This document shows, in pieces, positions 8,540 to 17,752 of a stretch of DNA of 64,000 nucleotides (the first letter of the stretch is position 1; every line of letters starts with the position of its first letter). Source of the stretch: CBDCZY01 sp965224745 (GTDB taxonomy: Bacteria > Pseudomonadota > Gammaproteobacteria > Methylococcales > Methylomonadaceae); the NCBI GenBank assembly GCA_965224745.1, contig CBDCZY010000010.1, positions 124,001 to 188,000 of the forward strand, written 5' to 3'. Below the pieces are notes generated by a model. That model was not told the origin of the DNA and searched no databases. It was given only the letters and a program-made list of their open reading frames with translations. The translations under genes and the position numbers were made by a program.

Positions 8540-9793
8540 ATGAGATTTGCATTGAAGAAACATAAAAAACCAAGCAGTTCTATTTTAGCTTTGTTTTGTG
8601 TAATGACGATTGCCTTATCAGCTTGTCAAACACCGCCATTACGCTTAATTAATGAAAAAGAACTTGCGGATAGACATCCTGAGTTTTTGAGATCATATCA
8701 ATCTGAGCTAGATGCTATCTCTGCAAAAACCGCTAAGCGCATAGAGCATGAATATCGAAAAGCATCTTTATCTACCGAGAATAATCAACAAAGCTACGAT
8801 ATGCTTGTTCTTTCTGGAGGGGGGGCTTTCGGTGCATTTGGTGCGGGTTTCCTAAAAGGTTGGGGAAAGGTTAGCAAAATTGACTATGCACGCCCTCAAT
8901 TCGATTCTATTAGTGGAATTAGTACAGGTTCATTACTCGCTCCTTTTGCTTTTATTGGTACGCCGAAGGCATATGACAGCATTCTTAATTTCTATCAAAA
9001 ACCTGGAGCAGACTGGGCACGAAAGCGTGGGATTATTCCTTATCTTCCGGGTAATGTGTCAGTTTATGATGTATCGAAATTACATAAGACAATAAACGCA
9101 GCAATCACCCCTGAAATTATTGAAAATCTGGCAAAGGGTAGCCAGGCAGGACGACAACTACTGGTTGGTGCCACCAATATGGACTACGGTCTACTACGCG
9201 TTTGGGACTTGGCACAAATAGCCTCTGAAACATCGACACAGAAAGCTATTGAGCAAACAGTTTCTATTTTATCAGCATCAACTGCAATACCTGGGCTGTT
9301 TCCTCCTGAGATAATTGATGACCTGCTGTATGTCGATGGTGGTGCTACGATGCAAATGGTTGGTGGAATAGATGACCGTAGTTGGGCTTACAAAACCAAA
9401 GACAAACAAATGGGGTTTGTTAACCCGAAAGCACCGATAAAGATTCGAGTCTGGATTATCGTCAATCAGAAATTACTGACAGATGCTAAAGTAGTCCGTT
9501 CACGATGGACATCCATTGCTTCACGAAGTCTGAATACACTCATTCGAGCTTCGACTCTTCAGAGCATTCAAGATGTCGAGACCTTAGTTCAGCTTGTCAA
9601 TCGTCAGTCTGAGTTTGATGCAGAGATGAGGTATGTAGCTATTCCACAAGATTTTCCCATTGCTGATTCAGATGAAATATTTGATGCTAAGACGATGCGT
9701 GATTTAGTCAAATTAGGACTGCAAATGGGAGCTGACCCAACGAGCTGGAAAACTGAAGCGCTACGCCCTGGAGCACCTTTCGTGTTGGATTAA
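8540..9793 (+). CDS. Patatin-like phospholipase, lipoprotein
   Basis: This is a 417-residue serine hydrolase of the patatin family, probably acting on membrane phospholipids or lysophospholipids. A signal peptide ends in a lipobox (IALSAC, Cys about residue 29), so it should be lipid-anchored in the cell envelope. The oxyanion-hole Gly-rich loop is LSGGGAFGAFGAGFL (about 93-107). The nucleophile elbow G-x-S-x-G is GISTGS (about 125-130), and the catalytic Asp lies in VDGGATM (about 272). All three active-site elements are intact. It is transcribed divergently from the Phd/RelE pair and stands alone, with no gene downstream on this strand for over a kilobase. Confidence 0.9.
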   Translation: MRFALKKHKKPSSSILALFCVMTIALSACQTPPLRLINEKELADRHPEFLRSYQSELDAISAKTAKRIEHEYRKASLSTENNQQSYDMLVLSGGGAFGAFGAGFLKGWGKVSKIDYARPQFDSISGISTGSLLAPFAFIGTPKAYDSILNFYQKPGADWARKRGIIPYLPGNVSVYDVSKLHKTINAAITPEIIENLAKGSQAGRQLLVGATNMDYGLLRVWDLAQIASETSTQKAIEQTVSILSASTAIPGLFPPEIIDDLLYVDGGATMQMVGGIDDRSWAYKTKDKQMGFVNPKAPIKIRVWIIVNQKLLTDAKVVRSRWTSIASRSLNTLIRASTLQSIQDVETLVQLVNRQSEFDAEMRYVAIPQDFPIADSDEIFDAKTMRDLVKLGLQMGADPTSWKTEALRPGAPFVLD

Positions 9794-10021
9794 ATAAAGC
9801 AATGCCGGAGGCAACTTATGCACCCATTCTGGCCGGAGCAAAGAAACGAGCGGCATTGATTGAATGAATTAGGTTTTTTCCGATTGGCCAAGCTCAACGC
9901 CGGAGATTGCAAGGAGAATTAATTAACCATCCCATTATCGCTACTTGGAAGGAAGTCGTTTTTAAGGGCTGGCTAAGTTTTCTGTCGCTATCAAAATATT
10001 CGACTAATGGGTGGGCCCGTA

Positions 10022-10564
10022 TTATCTAAATTTATTTGGAAACTGTGTTGAATTAATGCTTTCTCTATATACATTACGCCGTTCATTGTTTGGTCCTGGT
10101 CTAACAGACGTTTGATTATTGTTTGGTAGAGCAGGGCTGTACGGCATATTTTTCCATTGGTAAAAGTACGGGTCTTGATAGCCGTTAAAATTATTCGAAT
10201 TGGATTGTTGATTTTGCTGCGAGTTAGCGGAAAAGTCACTGGCCTCAGCGGTTCTTTCCAGGGCATCAAGTTTTCGTTGTTCTAACTCTTGCAGCGCTTC
10301 AGCCTCATTTCGTATTGCTAATTGTTGCTCGTAGCTGGCTCGTACCTCCAATTCCCTGGCCAATCGTTTTCTTGCTGCCTTAACCACTTGTGGATCAATC
10401 GATTGCACGGTTAAAACGCCTGCTTTGGAAGAGAGACCACAAGGCTCTTCCTGATACTGTATATTGCCTTCTGGCCCCATGCACTTATAAACGCTGGTAT
10501 CAGCAAAGGTCAATGGTGTCGAAAGAACAAGCACAATGGACAAAATCGATACTAAATTTTTCAT
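10022..10564 (-). CDS. DUF4124-domain periplasmic protein
   Basis: A signal peptide (about residues 1-21, ending in TFADTS) is followed by a DUF4124-like domain, SVYKCMGPEGNIQYQEEPCG, with the two Cys typical of this small family. Then come a charged helical stretch rich in Arg, Glu and Leu (about 55-110), and a low-complexity tail rich in Asn, Gln and Pro. DUF4124 proteins are periplasmic and of unknown biochemical role. It is monocistronic; nothing in its surroundings hints at a function. Confidence 0.75.
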   Translation of the reverse strand: MKNLVSILSIVLVLSTPLTFADTSVYKCMGPEGNIQYQEEPCGLSSKAGVLTVQSIDPQVVKAARKRLARELEVRASYEQQLAIRNEAEALQELEQRKLDALERTAEASDFSANSQQNQQSNSNNFNGYQDPYFYQWKNMPYSPALPNNNQTSVRPGPNNERRNVYRESINSTQFPNKFR

Positions 10565-10695
10565 GTTTTATCTTCGTAAGATTTAAACAAAAATTCAACT
10601 ACAAGAACTAATAAAGCGAATATTAGAGAAGCTTTAGGTATAAAAAGTTTCATAATAATTCAGCTCGCTCCTGAGTAGCGCCATAACTGCACAAT

Positions 10696-10785
10696 AATTC
10701 TACTTGGTCACAGATTATATCACTCGTTCATTGCAAGCACGTCATTCCGACAGGATTGCCGGAACCAATGCTTCATGGAAGGATT
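10696..10785. repeat. MITE-C copy, truncated
   Basis: It begins AATTCTACTTGGTCACAGAT and continues with CGTCATTCCGACAGGATTGC. This parallels the left half of the complete element at 11878-12045. It stops where the transposase remnant begins, so the right half is lost. Confidence 0.7.
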
Positions 10786-11450
10786 GTCTGGGTATTGCTA
10801 TAGTATGATGTAAACTGACAATAGACTGTTCCATATTGACTGACTTTATCCCAAAACTTTTCCCATCGATTCGAGCGTTCTAACGTTCTCAAACTCAGGA
10901 TAATCGACGCACCTTTCTGACGCCATTTCATTCCCGATTGACATAAGCGTTGCTTCACAATTATTTTAAAGGCTGCTTCAGTCACTCCTGAGCCAATGGG
11001 TAAGGCTTGCTCGACGAGTGATGCATAATTCAGATTGCAAAAATAGGTGATGGCTTTGTGATGTGCCTCTTGACGTTTTGGGGGATGTTTAATTCTGGGT
11101 ATTATTCTTAAGTTCGGTCAAAATGCTCTCAGCAGCACCCGTGTTGTGTTTGAGTTCCCTTTGAGCTCATGGCAACGTTGCCTTAACCAGTCTATCCGTT
11201 GAGCCTGTTGTTTTTTCCAGTGGAAAATTGCCCCAGTGGCGTCGGCCAAATACTCGGTTGCATGCCAGAACTCGGTCATCTGAATCGATGTGTACTGATT
11301 TAAAAATGGCCCGTTATCCTTCGCGCCATCGGCAATACCGATAGTCAATTTGGAATATTTGTGCGACTGTGTTTTCGCCAGTTTTGGAGTCGCATTCTGG
11401 TCAACGAATTCGTGAACAGCTTTTGAAGCCTGGCAAACAAGCATTGCCTT
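10773..11450 (-). pseudogene. ISKra4-like transposase remnant, frameshifted
   Basis: Read on the minus strand, the 5' part shows TIGIADGAKDNGPFL, a likely catalytic Asp region, and TEFWHATEYLADATGAIFHW. After the helix ending AESILTELKN the frame shifts by one near 11100. It then continues with KRQEAHHKAITYFCNLNYAS, LPIGSGVTEAAFKIIVKQRL and CQSGMKWRQKGASIILSLR. The order and the SGVTEA block match ISKra4-type transposases. The N-terminal half and the element ends were not found. The remnant adjoins a broken LytTR gene on the opposite strand. Confidence 0.7.
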
Positions 11451-11773
11451 ATCCGGATAAACCCTTGAAATTTATTCCTTGTGTTTTTAATCGTCGAATC
11501 AAATTGATAAAGCTGGAAGAAGTCGAGTTTGTTCGATCAGATGTCAACACTGGCGTACATATTGTTTGCCAGGATAATGAGCATTATACGGAACTGACTC
11601 TAAAAACATTGTTGCAGAAAACGAAGTTGGTTCAAAGCCACCAGCAATATCTAATTGCAAAAGATGCGGTGGATGAATAGATTCCGGATTCGAGTGATAT
11701 TAGCACTCATTCGAAAAAAATCGTGCTAGTGAATCGCCACTTTAGAAAAGCTGTAAAAAAAGCGTTAGGTTGA
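11450..11773 (+). pseudogene. LytTR DNA-binding domain remnant
   Basis: Read on the plus strand, LKFIPCVFNRRIKLIKLEEV, EFVRSDVNTGVHIV, ELTLKTLLQ and QSHQQYLIAKDAVDE form the C-terminal LytTR DNA-binding domain of a response regulator. A TAG at 11681-11683 interrupts it, after which the same frame gives VLVNRHFRKAVKKALG, the expected domain end. The receiver domain is missing; the frame meets the transposase remnant on its left. No partner histidine kinase is nearby. The call rests on the pattern of the domain, not on a search. Confidence 0.68.
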
Positions 11774-11877
11774 CAAATAAATTAAGCCGAAAACCAATAT
11801 AGTCCGGTTGATTAAATAATAGAGATTCCCCTGGTTTTCTAATGCTAAGAGCAAATGCGCGTTTGTTATTTTCAATT

Positions 11878-12045
11878 AATTCTACGTTGTCAGATTACAT
11901 CATTCATTTTTTCAAAGCTCGTCATTCCGGCAGGGATTGCCGGAATCCAGACTTCATGGATGAATTTAAGCTTGCCATCCGTGGCGCTGGATACCCGTTC
12001 CCGACGAGTATGACGGCCTTATTGTTAATCTGACAAAGTAGAATT
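11878..12045. repeat. MITE-C, complete copy
   Basis: This 168-base element has near-perfect 20-base terminal inverted repeats (AATTCTACGTTGTCAGATTA and TAATCTGACAAAGTAGAATT, one mismatch). Inside is a palindrome of the common CATTCCGGCAGGGATTGCC type. It has no coding capacity. It probably depends on a transposase encoded elsewhere. Confidence 0.78.
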
Positions 12046-12059
12046 AACTGTCTGCAATC

Positions 12060-12130
12060 AAAAAAACACGACGTATTGACTGGATTTGCAAACCTAACGT
12101 GGAGGAACCACTTAAATGCCAGTCAATACG
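12060..12130 (-). terminator. Terminator-like structure after the CAP-domain gene
   Basis: The arms CGTATTGACTGG (12072-12083) and CCAGTCAATACG (12119-12130) form a perfect 12-bp stem. The 35-base loop holds its own small GTGG/CCAC hairpin. On the minus strand the stem is followed by a run of seven T (12060-12066 on the plus strand as A). The placement fits the end of the gene at 12175-13890. Confidence 0.6.
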
Positions 12131-12174
12131 ACGATGTAAGATGAGAAATTTTTTCCTGTTACATTATGTGGAAA

Positions 12175-13890
12175 TCATTGACACTGGCTTACGCCACTTT
12201 TCCTGCCAAAATTTTGTGTCCAATAACGTCCATTAGGCTCGTATCCCACACCGATATCACAGAAATCTTGATGAAGGATATTGGCGGCATGGCCGGGACT
12301 GTTCATCCAGCTATTCATTACTTCCTCCGGTGTAGTTTGACCAAAGGCGATATTTTCACCCCAGGCATTGCCCTGATAACCGGCAGCTTCGATTCGATCA
12401 CCCGGGGAACGTCCATCCAGGCCGGTATGACTGAAAAAGTTTTGTTGCGCCATATCCGCTGAGTGAGCCCTTGCTGACTGCACTAGTTGTGCATTCATGA
12501 CAAGTGGATGCAGGTTTCTGATCGCTCGTTCTTGATTGACCAAAGCTAACACTTGCTGCTCAAAGGTACTCGCATTAGGAGTGGAGGGTGTGCTGTTTTG
12601 TTCTTCATCCTCAGTTGTGGCTACATCTTCTGTCTCTGCTGGGATTTGATCTACTGGCTCAGCATTGACTGGCACTTCCTCATCAGGTGTAGTACCGAAA
12701 TCTTGCTCAGCCGTTTCTTCGGCCGGAGCTTCCTGCGGGTTACTAGTATCGTCCTCAGATGTAGGGTTGTCGGTATCCACTTCAGTTGTTTCTTCGGCTG
12801 GCACCTGCTCAACCTCTACAGGTTCTTCCTGAGCATCTTCCTCAGGTGTAGGATCGGTATTTATTTCAATCGTTTCATCGGTTGGCACCTGCTCCGCTGG
12901 CTCAGCCTCTACTGGTTCTTCCTGAATAGTACTAGAATCTTCCTCAGGTATAGTATCGGTATCTGCCTCGGCCATCTCTTCAACGGGTATCTCACCTTCT
13001 GGTTTAGCCTCTACTGGCATTTCCGCATCGTTGCCAGCCTCTTGCTCAGGCATAGGAATATCAAACATATCCTGGTGCTGCCCATGAGAGTGCTGTCCAT
13101 GATGAGAGTGGTGCCCAAAATAATGAGTCCCATGATGTATCAGGTATCGCCGATAATGCTCTCTCATTAATCGATTAAAATGAGCTATATATTCGTTTCT
13201 AGATTTGCGATAGAAAGGTTGGCGTTTAGCTGGTGAGGCATTTTCAGAATTCGGCGAAGTTTCATCTTCGATCACAGTTTCACCATCACTCTCTTCAACC
13301 TGGTCAAAGAAAAGGGGCTGCTCTAGCTCACCTTCTTCCTCGCTCAGGTTAGCCTCAGCGTTTTCCTCATTCTCTGAACCTGTATTTTCCGTAATTTGCT
13401 CATCTTCTGGCTTCTCCGTTAAAAACGGGTCAATTTCCTGGACAACGTGTTCCCCTCGTCCGTCTGGTCGAATGTGAAAGCATCGATCAGGTGTATTTAC
13501 TGTTCCAGACATCCTTTTGGTCCTTGGATTCATCACTAAAACCACTTCACTTTGATTTACCCCATCAATGTGTCCTTTCCAAGTGAATTGGTTTTTTCGA
13601 TTTTGTCTTAACCGATCCTTTACCACCTTGATATGAGTATCATCAAACAGGTTTAAGTTGAGGGTTTCGATGTCCTTTTCGATTGCTTCTGATTGAATCG
13701 CAACAGAACGTTGTCGTTTTACGATTAAAGGGTTAACAGGCGCCATATTTACTTGCTTGCTGCCTGGAATTTCTCTAAAAATGGGTCGCTGCCCCTGGTC
13801 CGCGTTAACTTGAATAGAACTGAGAAAAACCAGCCCACTGATGGTTATAAATGAAAAAAGGTTCTTAAAAAGTTTTGATTTAAAATCCAT
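12175..13890 (-). CDS. Secreted CAP/SCP-domain protein with acidic repeats
   Basis: This 571-residue exported protein has a signal peptide (about 1-30). Its region at about 55-160 resembles the propeptide of peptidyl-Asp metalloendopeptidases (LNLNLFDDTHIKVVKDRL, FTWKGHIDGVNQSEVVLVMN). A Glu/Pro-rich acidic linker of nearly 300 residues follows, interrupted at about 260-275 by a His-rich patch (HYFGHHSHHGQHSHGQH). A C-terminal CAP domain (about 443-571) carries NFFSHTGLDGRSPGDRI, GENIAFGQTTPEEV and WMNSPGHAANIL. Bacterial CAP proteins are extracellular; most have no proven activity. The His patch could bind metal, which is inference. The gene stands alone with a terminator-like structure downstream. 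Confidence 0.83.
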   Translation of the reverse strand: MDFKSKLFKNLFSFITISGLVFLSSIQVNADQGQRPIFREIPGSKQVNMAPVNPLIVKRQRSVAIQSEAIEKDIETLNLNLFDDTHIKVVKDRLRQNRKNQFTWKGHIDGVNQSEVVLVMNPRTKRMSGTVNTPDRCFHIRPDGRGEHVVQEIDPFLTEKPEDEQITENTGSENEENAEANLSEEEGELEQPLFFDQVEESDGETVIEDETSPNSENASPAKRQPFYRKSRNEYIAHFNRLMREHYRRYLIHHGTHYFGHHSHHGQHSHGQHQDMFDIPMPEQEAGNDAEMPVEAKPEGEIPVEEMAEADTDTIPEEDSSTIQEEPVEAEPAEQVPTDETIEINTDPTPEEDAQEEPVEVEQVPAEETTEVDTDNPTSEDDTSNPQEAPAEETAEQDFGTTPDEEVPVNAEPVDQIPAETEDVATTEDEEQNSTPSTPNASTFEQQVLALVNQERAIRNLHPLVMNAQLVQSARAHSADMAQQNFFSHTGLDGRSPGDRIEAAGYQGNAWGENIAFGQTTPEEVMNSWMNSPGHAANILHQDFCDIGVGYEPNGRYWTQNFGRKSGVSQCQ

Positions 13891-14851
13891 TAAAAATATC
13901 TCCTCGTGAATTTAAGTACCTCTAAGTTTCTCCAAATGAGTAGTCACTGTTAAGGCCTTATGGATTAATTATAAAAGGCTTCTAAATCAGTCTTCTTGTC
14001 TGATTTAGAAGCTAAAATGCTTTACCCTGTTTTACATACCTTGCAACCTCTCCATTATCGGTGGATGGGAGGTAAAGCATTACTCTTGAATAAAGAGCAT
14101 TAATCATTAACGCTCCAAAGAATGTCTGATCGTCTGTCAGTTCCAGTGCTACCGGGTTATGGTGAAAATAAAGACAAACACTTTAGTTGGGTCTGTTTAC
14201 TGCATATCTTCCTTAGGCAGGGGCTAAAGGGTTCGCCTCCGATACATCAGAAGTAACAGAGACCGACATTCACGGTTAGATTAAGCAAGATGAAGGCCAT
14301 ATTAGGTATCTTATTGTTATACATAGACAAATTAATATGTTTATGATTTAGCTGGAGAGCGTTTAGTTGGGATCTAACGACAATACAACTTAGTGTTGAC
14401 TGTAAACTATTATTTTATAAGGAATAGTGTTCTGTCGTACTTTACCAACGAAAAAACTGTCGCTAATTGACGAGGATTGGCAAGCATTGTAGGGTATTGA
14501 AAAAATGGAGTATACATTCCACTAAGGAGGCAAGAGCATAATGGTTATTCGGCGAATTTCAGAATAGACTTTTTCTGCTCTGATTAGGAGTATTGCTCAG
14601 TCGCTTTAACACATTTGTTGGCCAAACCTCGTGCAAAGTAGTGTTTCTGTAGCTCTTTGGCATATGACTTAGAAGCTTCGATACACCGACTTTCAGTAAT
14701 ATAGCTTGCTATAGGTAGCGGCAGGAAGGAGATCGTGAACTGATTTTATTTTCCAAGTTAAGAGCAGGTATCGGACTTTTTTATACGTCATAAACCATAG
14801 CTCATCTAATTCTAATAACGGGTGTCTTCTCAGGATTAAGAGCTATAGTCA
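13891..14851. other. Long non-coding stretch with one strong hairpin
   Basis: About 960 bases lie between the CAP-domain gene and the IS256-family element, with no supported gene. A perfect 13-bp hairpin (GCTTCTAAATCAG, 9-base loop, CTGATTTAGAAGC) lies at 13978-14012; no T-run follows, so it is not a clear terminator. The sequence at 14100-14290 was inspected on both strands for riboswitch-like layouts and none was recognised. The promoter of the CAP-domain gene should lie in the first 100 bases. Confidence 0.6.
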
Positions 14852-16196
14852 AATCTGGTGTACAGCATTTCAAGCGGCGTCCTGTTCCTGATCTGTTTTT
14901 TGTTTAATACCGTTGGTAAATTTAACGCCGGTAATCACATCTGCCAAGTGCTTGTAGCCGCGTAATCGTTTCCACTTCTTCTGGGCGGTTTCAACCAGCT
15001 TGAAGGCCATCGCCAACGTTGTATTCCGACTCCCACAGTTCTTGGTTCGTGTGGTTCTCAACCGCACTGTTGCAAACACAGATTCGATGGGGTTCGTGGT
15101 CCGAATGTGTTGCCAGTTTTCAGCAGGAAAGTCATAAAATGCCAACAGGGTTGCCTTGTCTTTTGCCAAACAGTCCATGGCTTTTGGATACTTCGGGCTA
15201 AAACGCTCAATGCAGTGTTCAAACGCTGTTTCAGCCTCTTTACGGGTTTCTGCACCCCAGATATTATGTAAGACTTCTTTCACCTTCGGTTGCATGGATT
15301 TGGGTAACTTCTCCATCACATTCGCGGTCTTATGCACCCAGCATCGTTGTTGGGCGGTCTGAGGCCAAGTCTTGCTCAAGGCGTTCCAGAAACCCAGTGC
15401 ACCGTCACCCACGGCAAGTTTGGGCGGGATTGTCAAACCGCGTTGGGTGAGGTCAAGCAGGGTCTCTTCCCAGCTTGCCGCTGATTCACGATACCCATCA
15501 CTGAGGGCAATCAGTTCTTTGTTGCCTTGTGCGTCTGAGCCAATAATCACCAACAAACACAAGCGATCATCCATCCTGACATTGCTATGAATGCCATCGG
15601 CCCAGATGTACACGTACCGTTTCTTGCTGAGATCACGTGTGTTCCAGTCTTGGTAATCTTGCTCCCATCCTTGCTTTAAACGACTGATCGTACCGGACGA
15701 TAATCCCGCTGCATCCGCACCTAACAGATGTTTTAACGATTCTGAAAAATCACCGGTTGATATCCCCCGCAAATAAAGCCAGGGTAGAAATTCTTCAATG
15801 CTTTGAGTTCGTTTTAAGTACGGTGGGATCAGTGTGCTATTAAACTTCAGTCCTGAGTGTGTGCGATCTCGCGTTTTTGGAATCTTGACAGGGATCTCGC
15901 CAAGACCTGTTTGTATTGTCCGCTCCGGAAGATAACCATTGCGAACGACAGTCGCTTTACTCGACGTCTCGCCGTTATGTTGAGTAAGAAAGTGTTCGAT
16001 TTCTGCTTCGACTGCACTGGCTAACAGCTTTCTCGCTCCTTCTTGTAGGATCTCCTGCAATGGGTCGATCTCTTCTGGATTATTGAATGGGATAACAGTA
16101 TGATTTGTCATGGTGGTGTTCCTTTTGTTGGGTGTTGATTGTCTAAAATCAGCCAACAGGGTACACCGCTATCTTTTCTTTGTCATACACCAGAAA
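14852..16196 (-). mobile_element. IS256-family element
   Basis: The ends share TCTGGTGTA in inverted orientation (near 14854 and 16194), a sequence typical of IS256-type termini, and the element holds one intact transposase gene. Exact tips are uncertain by a few bases, and no convincing target duplication was found by eye. Confidence 0.78.
14870..16111 (-). CDS. IS256-family (mutator-type) transposase
   Basis: This is a DDE transposase of about 413 residues when started at the ATG at 16111, which has AAGGAA seven bases upstream; an in-frame ATG at 16156 lacks such a site. The family block NGYLPERTIQTGLGEIPVKI is near the N-terminus. Catalytic Asp candidates lie in IWADGIHSNVR and AVGDGALGFW, and Glu in TTNPIESVFATVRLRT. 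The Cys-His block CWVHKTANVMEKLP is typical of IS256. No frameshift or internal stop is visible, so the copy may be functional. Confidence 0.93.
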   Translation of the reverse strand: MTNHTVIPFNNPEEIDPLQEILQEGARKLLASAVEAEIEHFLTQHNGETSSKATVVRNGYLPERTIQTGLGEIPVKIPKTRDRTHSGLKFNSTLIPPYLKRTQSIEEFLPWLYLRGISTGDFSESLKHLLGADAAGLSSGTISRLKQGWEQDYQDWNTRDLSKKRYVYIWADGIHSNVRMDDRLCLLVIIGSDAQGNKELIALSDGYRESAASWEETLLDLTQRGLTIPPKLAVGDGALGFWNALSKTWPQTAQQRCWVHKTANVMEKLPKSMQPKVKEVLHNIWGAETRKEAETAFEHCIERFSPKYPKAMDCLAKDKATLLAFYDFPAENWQHIRTTNPIESVFATVRLRTTRTKNCGSRNTTLAMAFKLVETAQKKWKRLRGYKHLADVITGVKFTNGIKQKTDQEQDAA

Positions 16197-16224
16197 TGAT
16201 CATACCTCCAGGATTAACAAAGGC

Positions 16225-16506
16225 TAGCGTGTCTTTTAAAAGAGGAAGTTTTTTTAATACTTTTTTTTAGCCATGCACTCAGGGTTTGACGACTTACGCC
16301 AAAAGTCCGTTCAATTCCGTGCATACTAGAACGCTTCTTGGTAGGCTTTTAAAATAAGGGCTTTATTCTCTGCTGTATATCGAACATTGGGTTCAAGCAC
16401 ACCATAGGCTCCACACGTTTTACAATGATATTGTGGGTTACCATAACTATTTTTACCGTTATTAATAAGTTCTTTGCTTTGGCAGGGGCGATTCAGTTTT
16501 GCTTTT
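16225..16506 (-). pseudogene. IS1-like InsA remnant, frameshifted
   Basis: On the minus strand a zinc-ribbon-like part (NRPCQSKELINNGKNSYG, then YHCKTCGAYG) is followed by YTAENKALILKAYQEAF and a stop. One base shift restores SSMHGIERTFGVSRQTLSAW, the helix-turn-helix of the InsA type, then LKKSIKK. No InsB part was found. The segment from 16507 to 16870 has no recognisable gene. Confidence 0.72.
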
Positions 16507-16925
16507 CAGATATTCGACCCATCATTGCCGAAGCGGCTTTGGATAATGATTTTCATAGGGTTTGACCCAAACCAAGCAATCCCCTGGTAATTCTCTGGTC
16601 GCCGTGTTGCTTCGCATGGTCGCTAAATGAATTTCTAGGAAACTTCAGTTTAAGGAATGTCAACGTTTTATAGACTTATATAAAAAATAAGGAGTTGCAG
16701 TTTTAATTTAATACATTACATGAGTGTTAATAGTCAGCTAAAAAAACAAATATGAACGTAAGCTGAATTTATGCTTGTTTTTTCTTTCAAAATTTATGAT
16801 AATTATGTTAGGAAAATAATTATAATACTGAATGGTTCTCAAACGTGTTCCTAGGGGATAACTAGGCTTTTAATGGTTAAGGAGCACAGGTTTGAGTGTT
16901 TGAAACAGCTTGGTTGGAGTACTAT

Positions 16926-17456
16926 ATGGCAAAACATAAGCATATTACGGAGCCTGATACATTTGGCTATCAAGTCCGAATTATACGAAGAGGGAAAGAA
17001 AACAGTCGTTACTTTTCTCATAAAATATGGGGAAATAGGAGTAAATCACTCACTGCGGCAATAGCTTGGCGCGATCAAATGTTAGTGGTGCTAAAAGGAA
17101 GTCGGACTCGTTTCCTCAAACATCCGCGAAACAAAACCTCTACTGGTATTACGGGTGTTTCTAAAACCGTTAAATTCAATAGCAGTAAGGGTAAAAGTTA
17201 TCTTTGTTACACCGTGTTTTGGGTCTTTAGAGGTAAATCGAGAAACAAAACATTTCAAGTAGGTAATATTGAAACCTTAACGACGGATGATGAATTACAC
17301 GCGTTTAGAACAGCGAGGTTATTCAGACGGTGTTACGAATTTGCTATCGATAATGATTTGTTTTTTGATGGCGCAATGTTTAAGGGTTGGAAAAAGAAAA
17401 AAATCTATATTCAACCGGAGTTATTCCACAGTCTAACCTCATATTACACAGGGTAG
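16926..17456 (+). CDS. AP2-domain-like protein
   Basis: The start is set at ATG 16926, which has GGAG six bases upstream; earlier in-frame ATGs lack a site. The 176-residue product is basic and contains two segments with the pattern of bacterial AP2-like DNA-binding units. One is FGYQVRIIRRGKENSRYFSH with SLTAAIAWRDQML, the other TGITGVSKTVKF with a YTVFWVFRGKSRNKTFQVG strand pair. Bacterial AP2 domains often accompany phage or mobile-element nucleases, but none is fused here. The gene lies between an IS1-like remnant and the bat genes, in AT-rich DNA. A DNA-binding role is inference. Confidence 0.6.
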   Translation: MAKHKHITEPDTFGYQVRIIRRGKENSRYFSHKIWGNRSKSLTAAIAWRDQMLVVLKGSRTRFLKHPRNKTSTGITGVSKTVKFNSSKGKSYLCYTVFWVFRGKSRNKTFQVGNIETLTTDDELHAFRTARLFRRCYEFAIDNDLFFDGAMFKGWKKKKIYIQPELFHSLTSYYTG

Positions 17457-17752
17457 TAATTCTTTCCAGGGAGCTTGGTGTTTAATATTGATTGATCTCT
17501 AAGTTCTCTGGATAACTTTGTTTTCGTATCAGCATAAGATTTATTCAATTTAGTTCTCTGTCCTGTAACCGCTCGGTTTCTTTATTGATATAATGTTAGC
17601 GGTGTTAAAGCTGTTTTGAGATTCCATCCACAAAACCCTCTAATTTAACGACTGAGTCAAGCAACGCTATCGCATCCTGGCAGAGTTTAGTAACAATCTA
17701 CTTTAGCTTCCTGGTTTCGTTGTTGTGTTCTTCGTAACGATTATTCTCGAAT

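Noticed and set aside
12553..13170. 205-codon plus-strand frame opposite the CAP-domain gene
   Set aside because: Leu/Phe/Trp-rich reading of the acidic linker's complement, without start signals.
14100..14290. Possible riboswitch in the long gap before the IS256 element
   Set aside because: No known aptamer layout could be matched on either strand and no plausible gene follows it in either direction.
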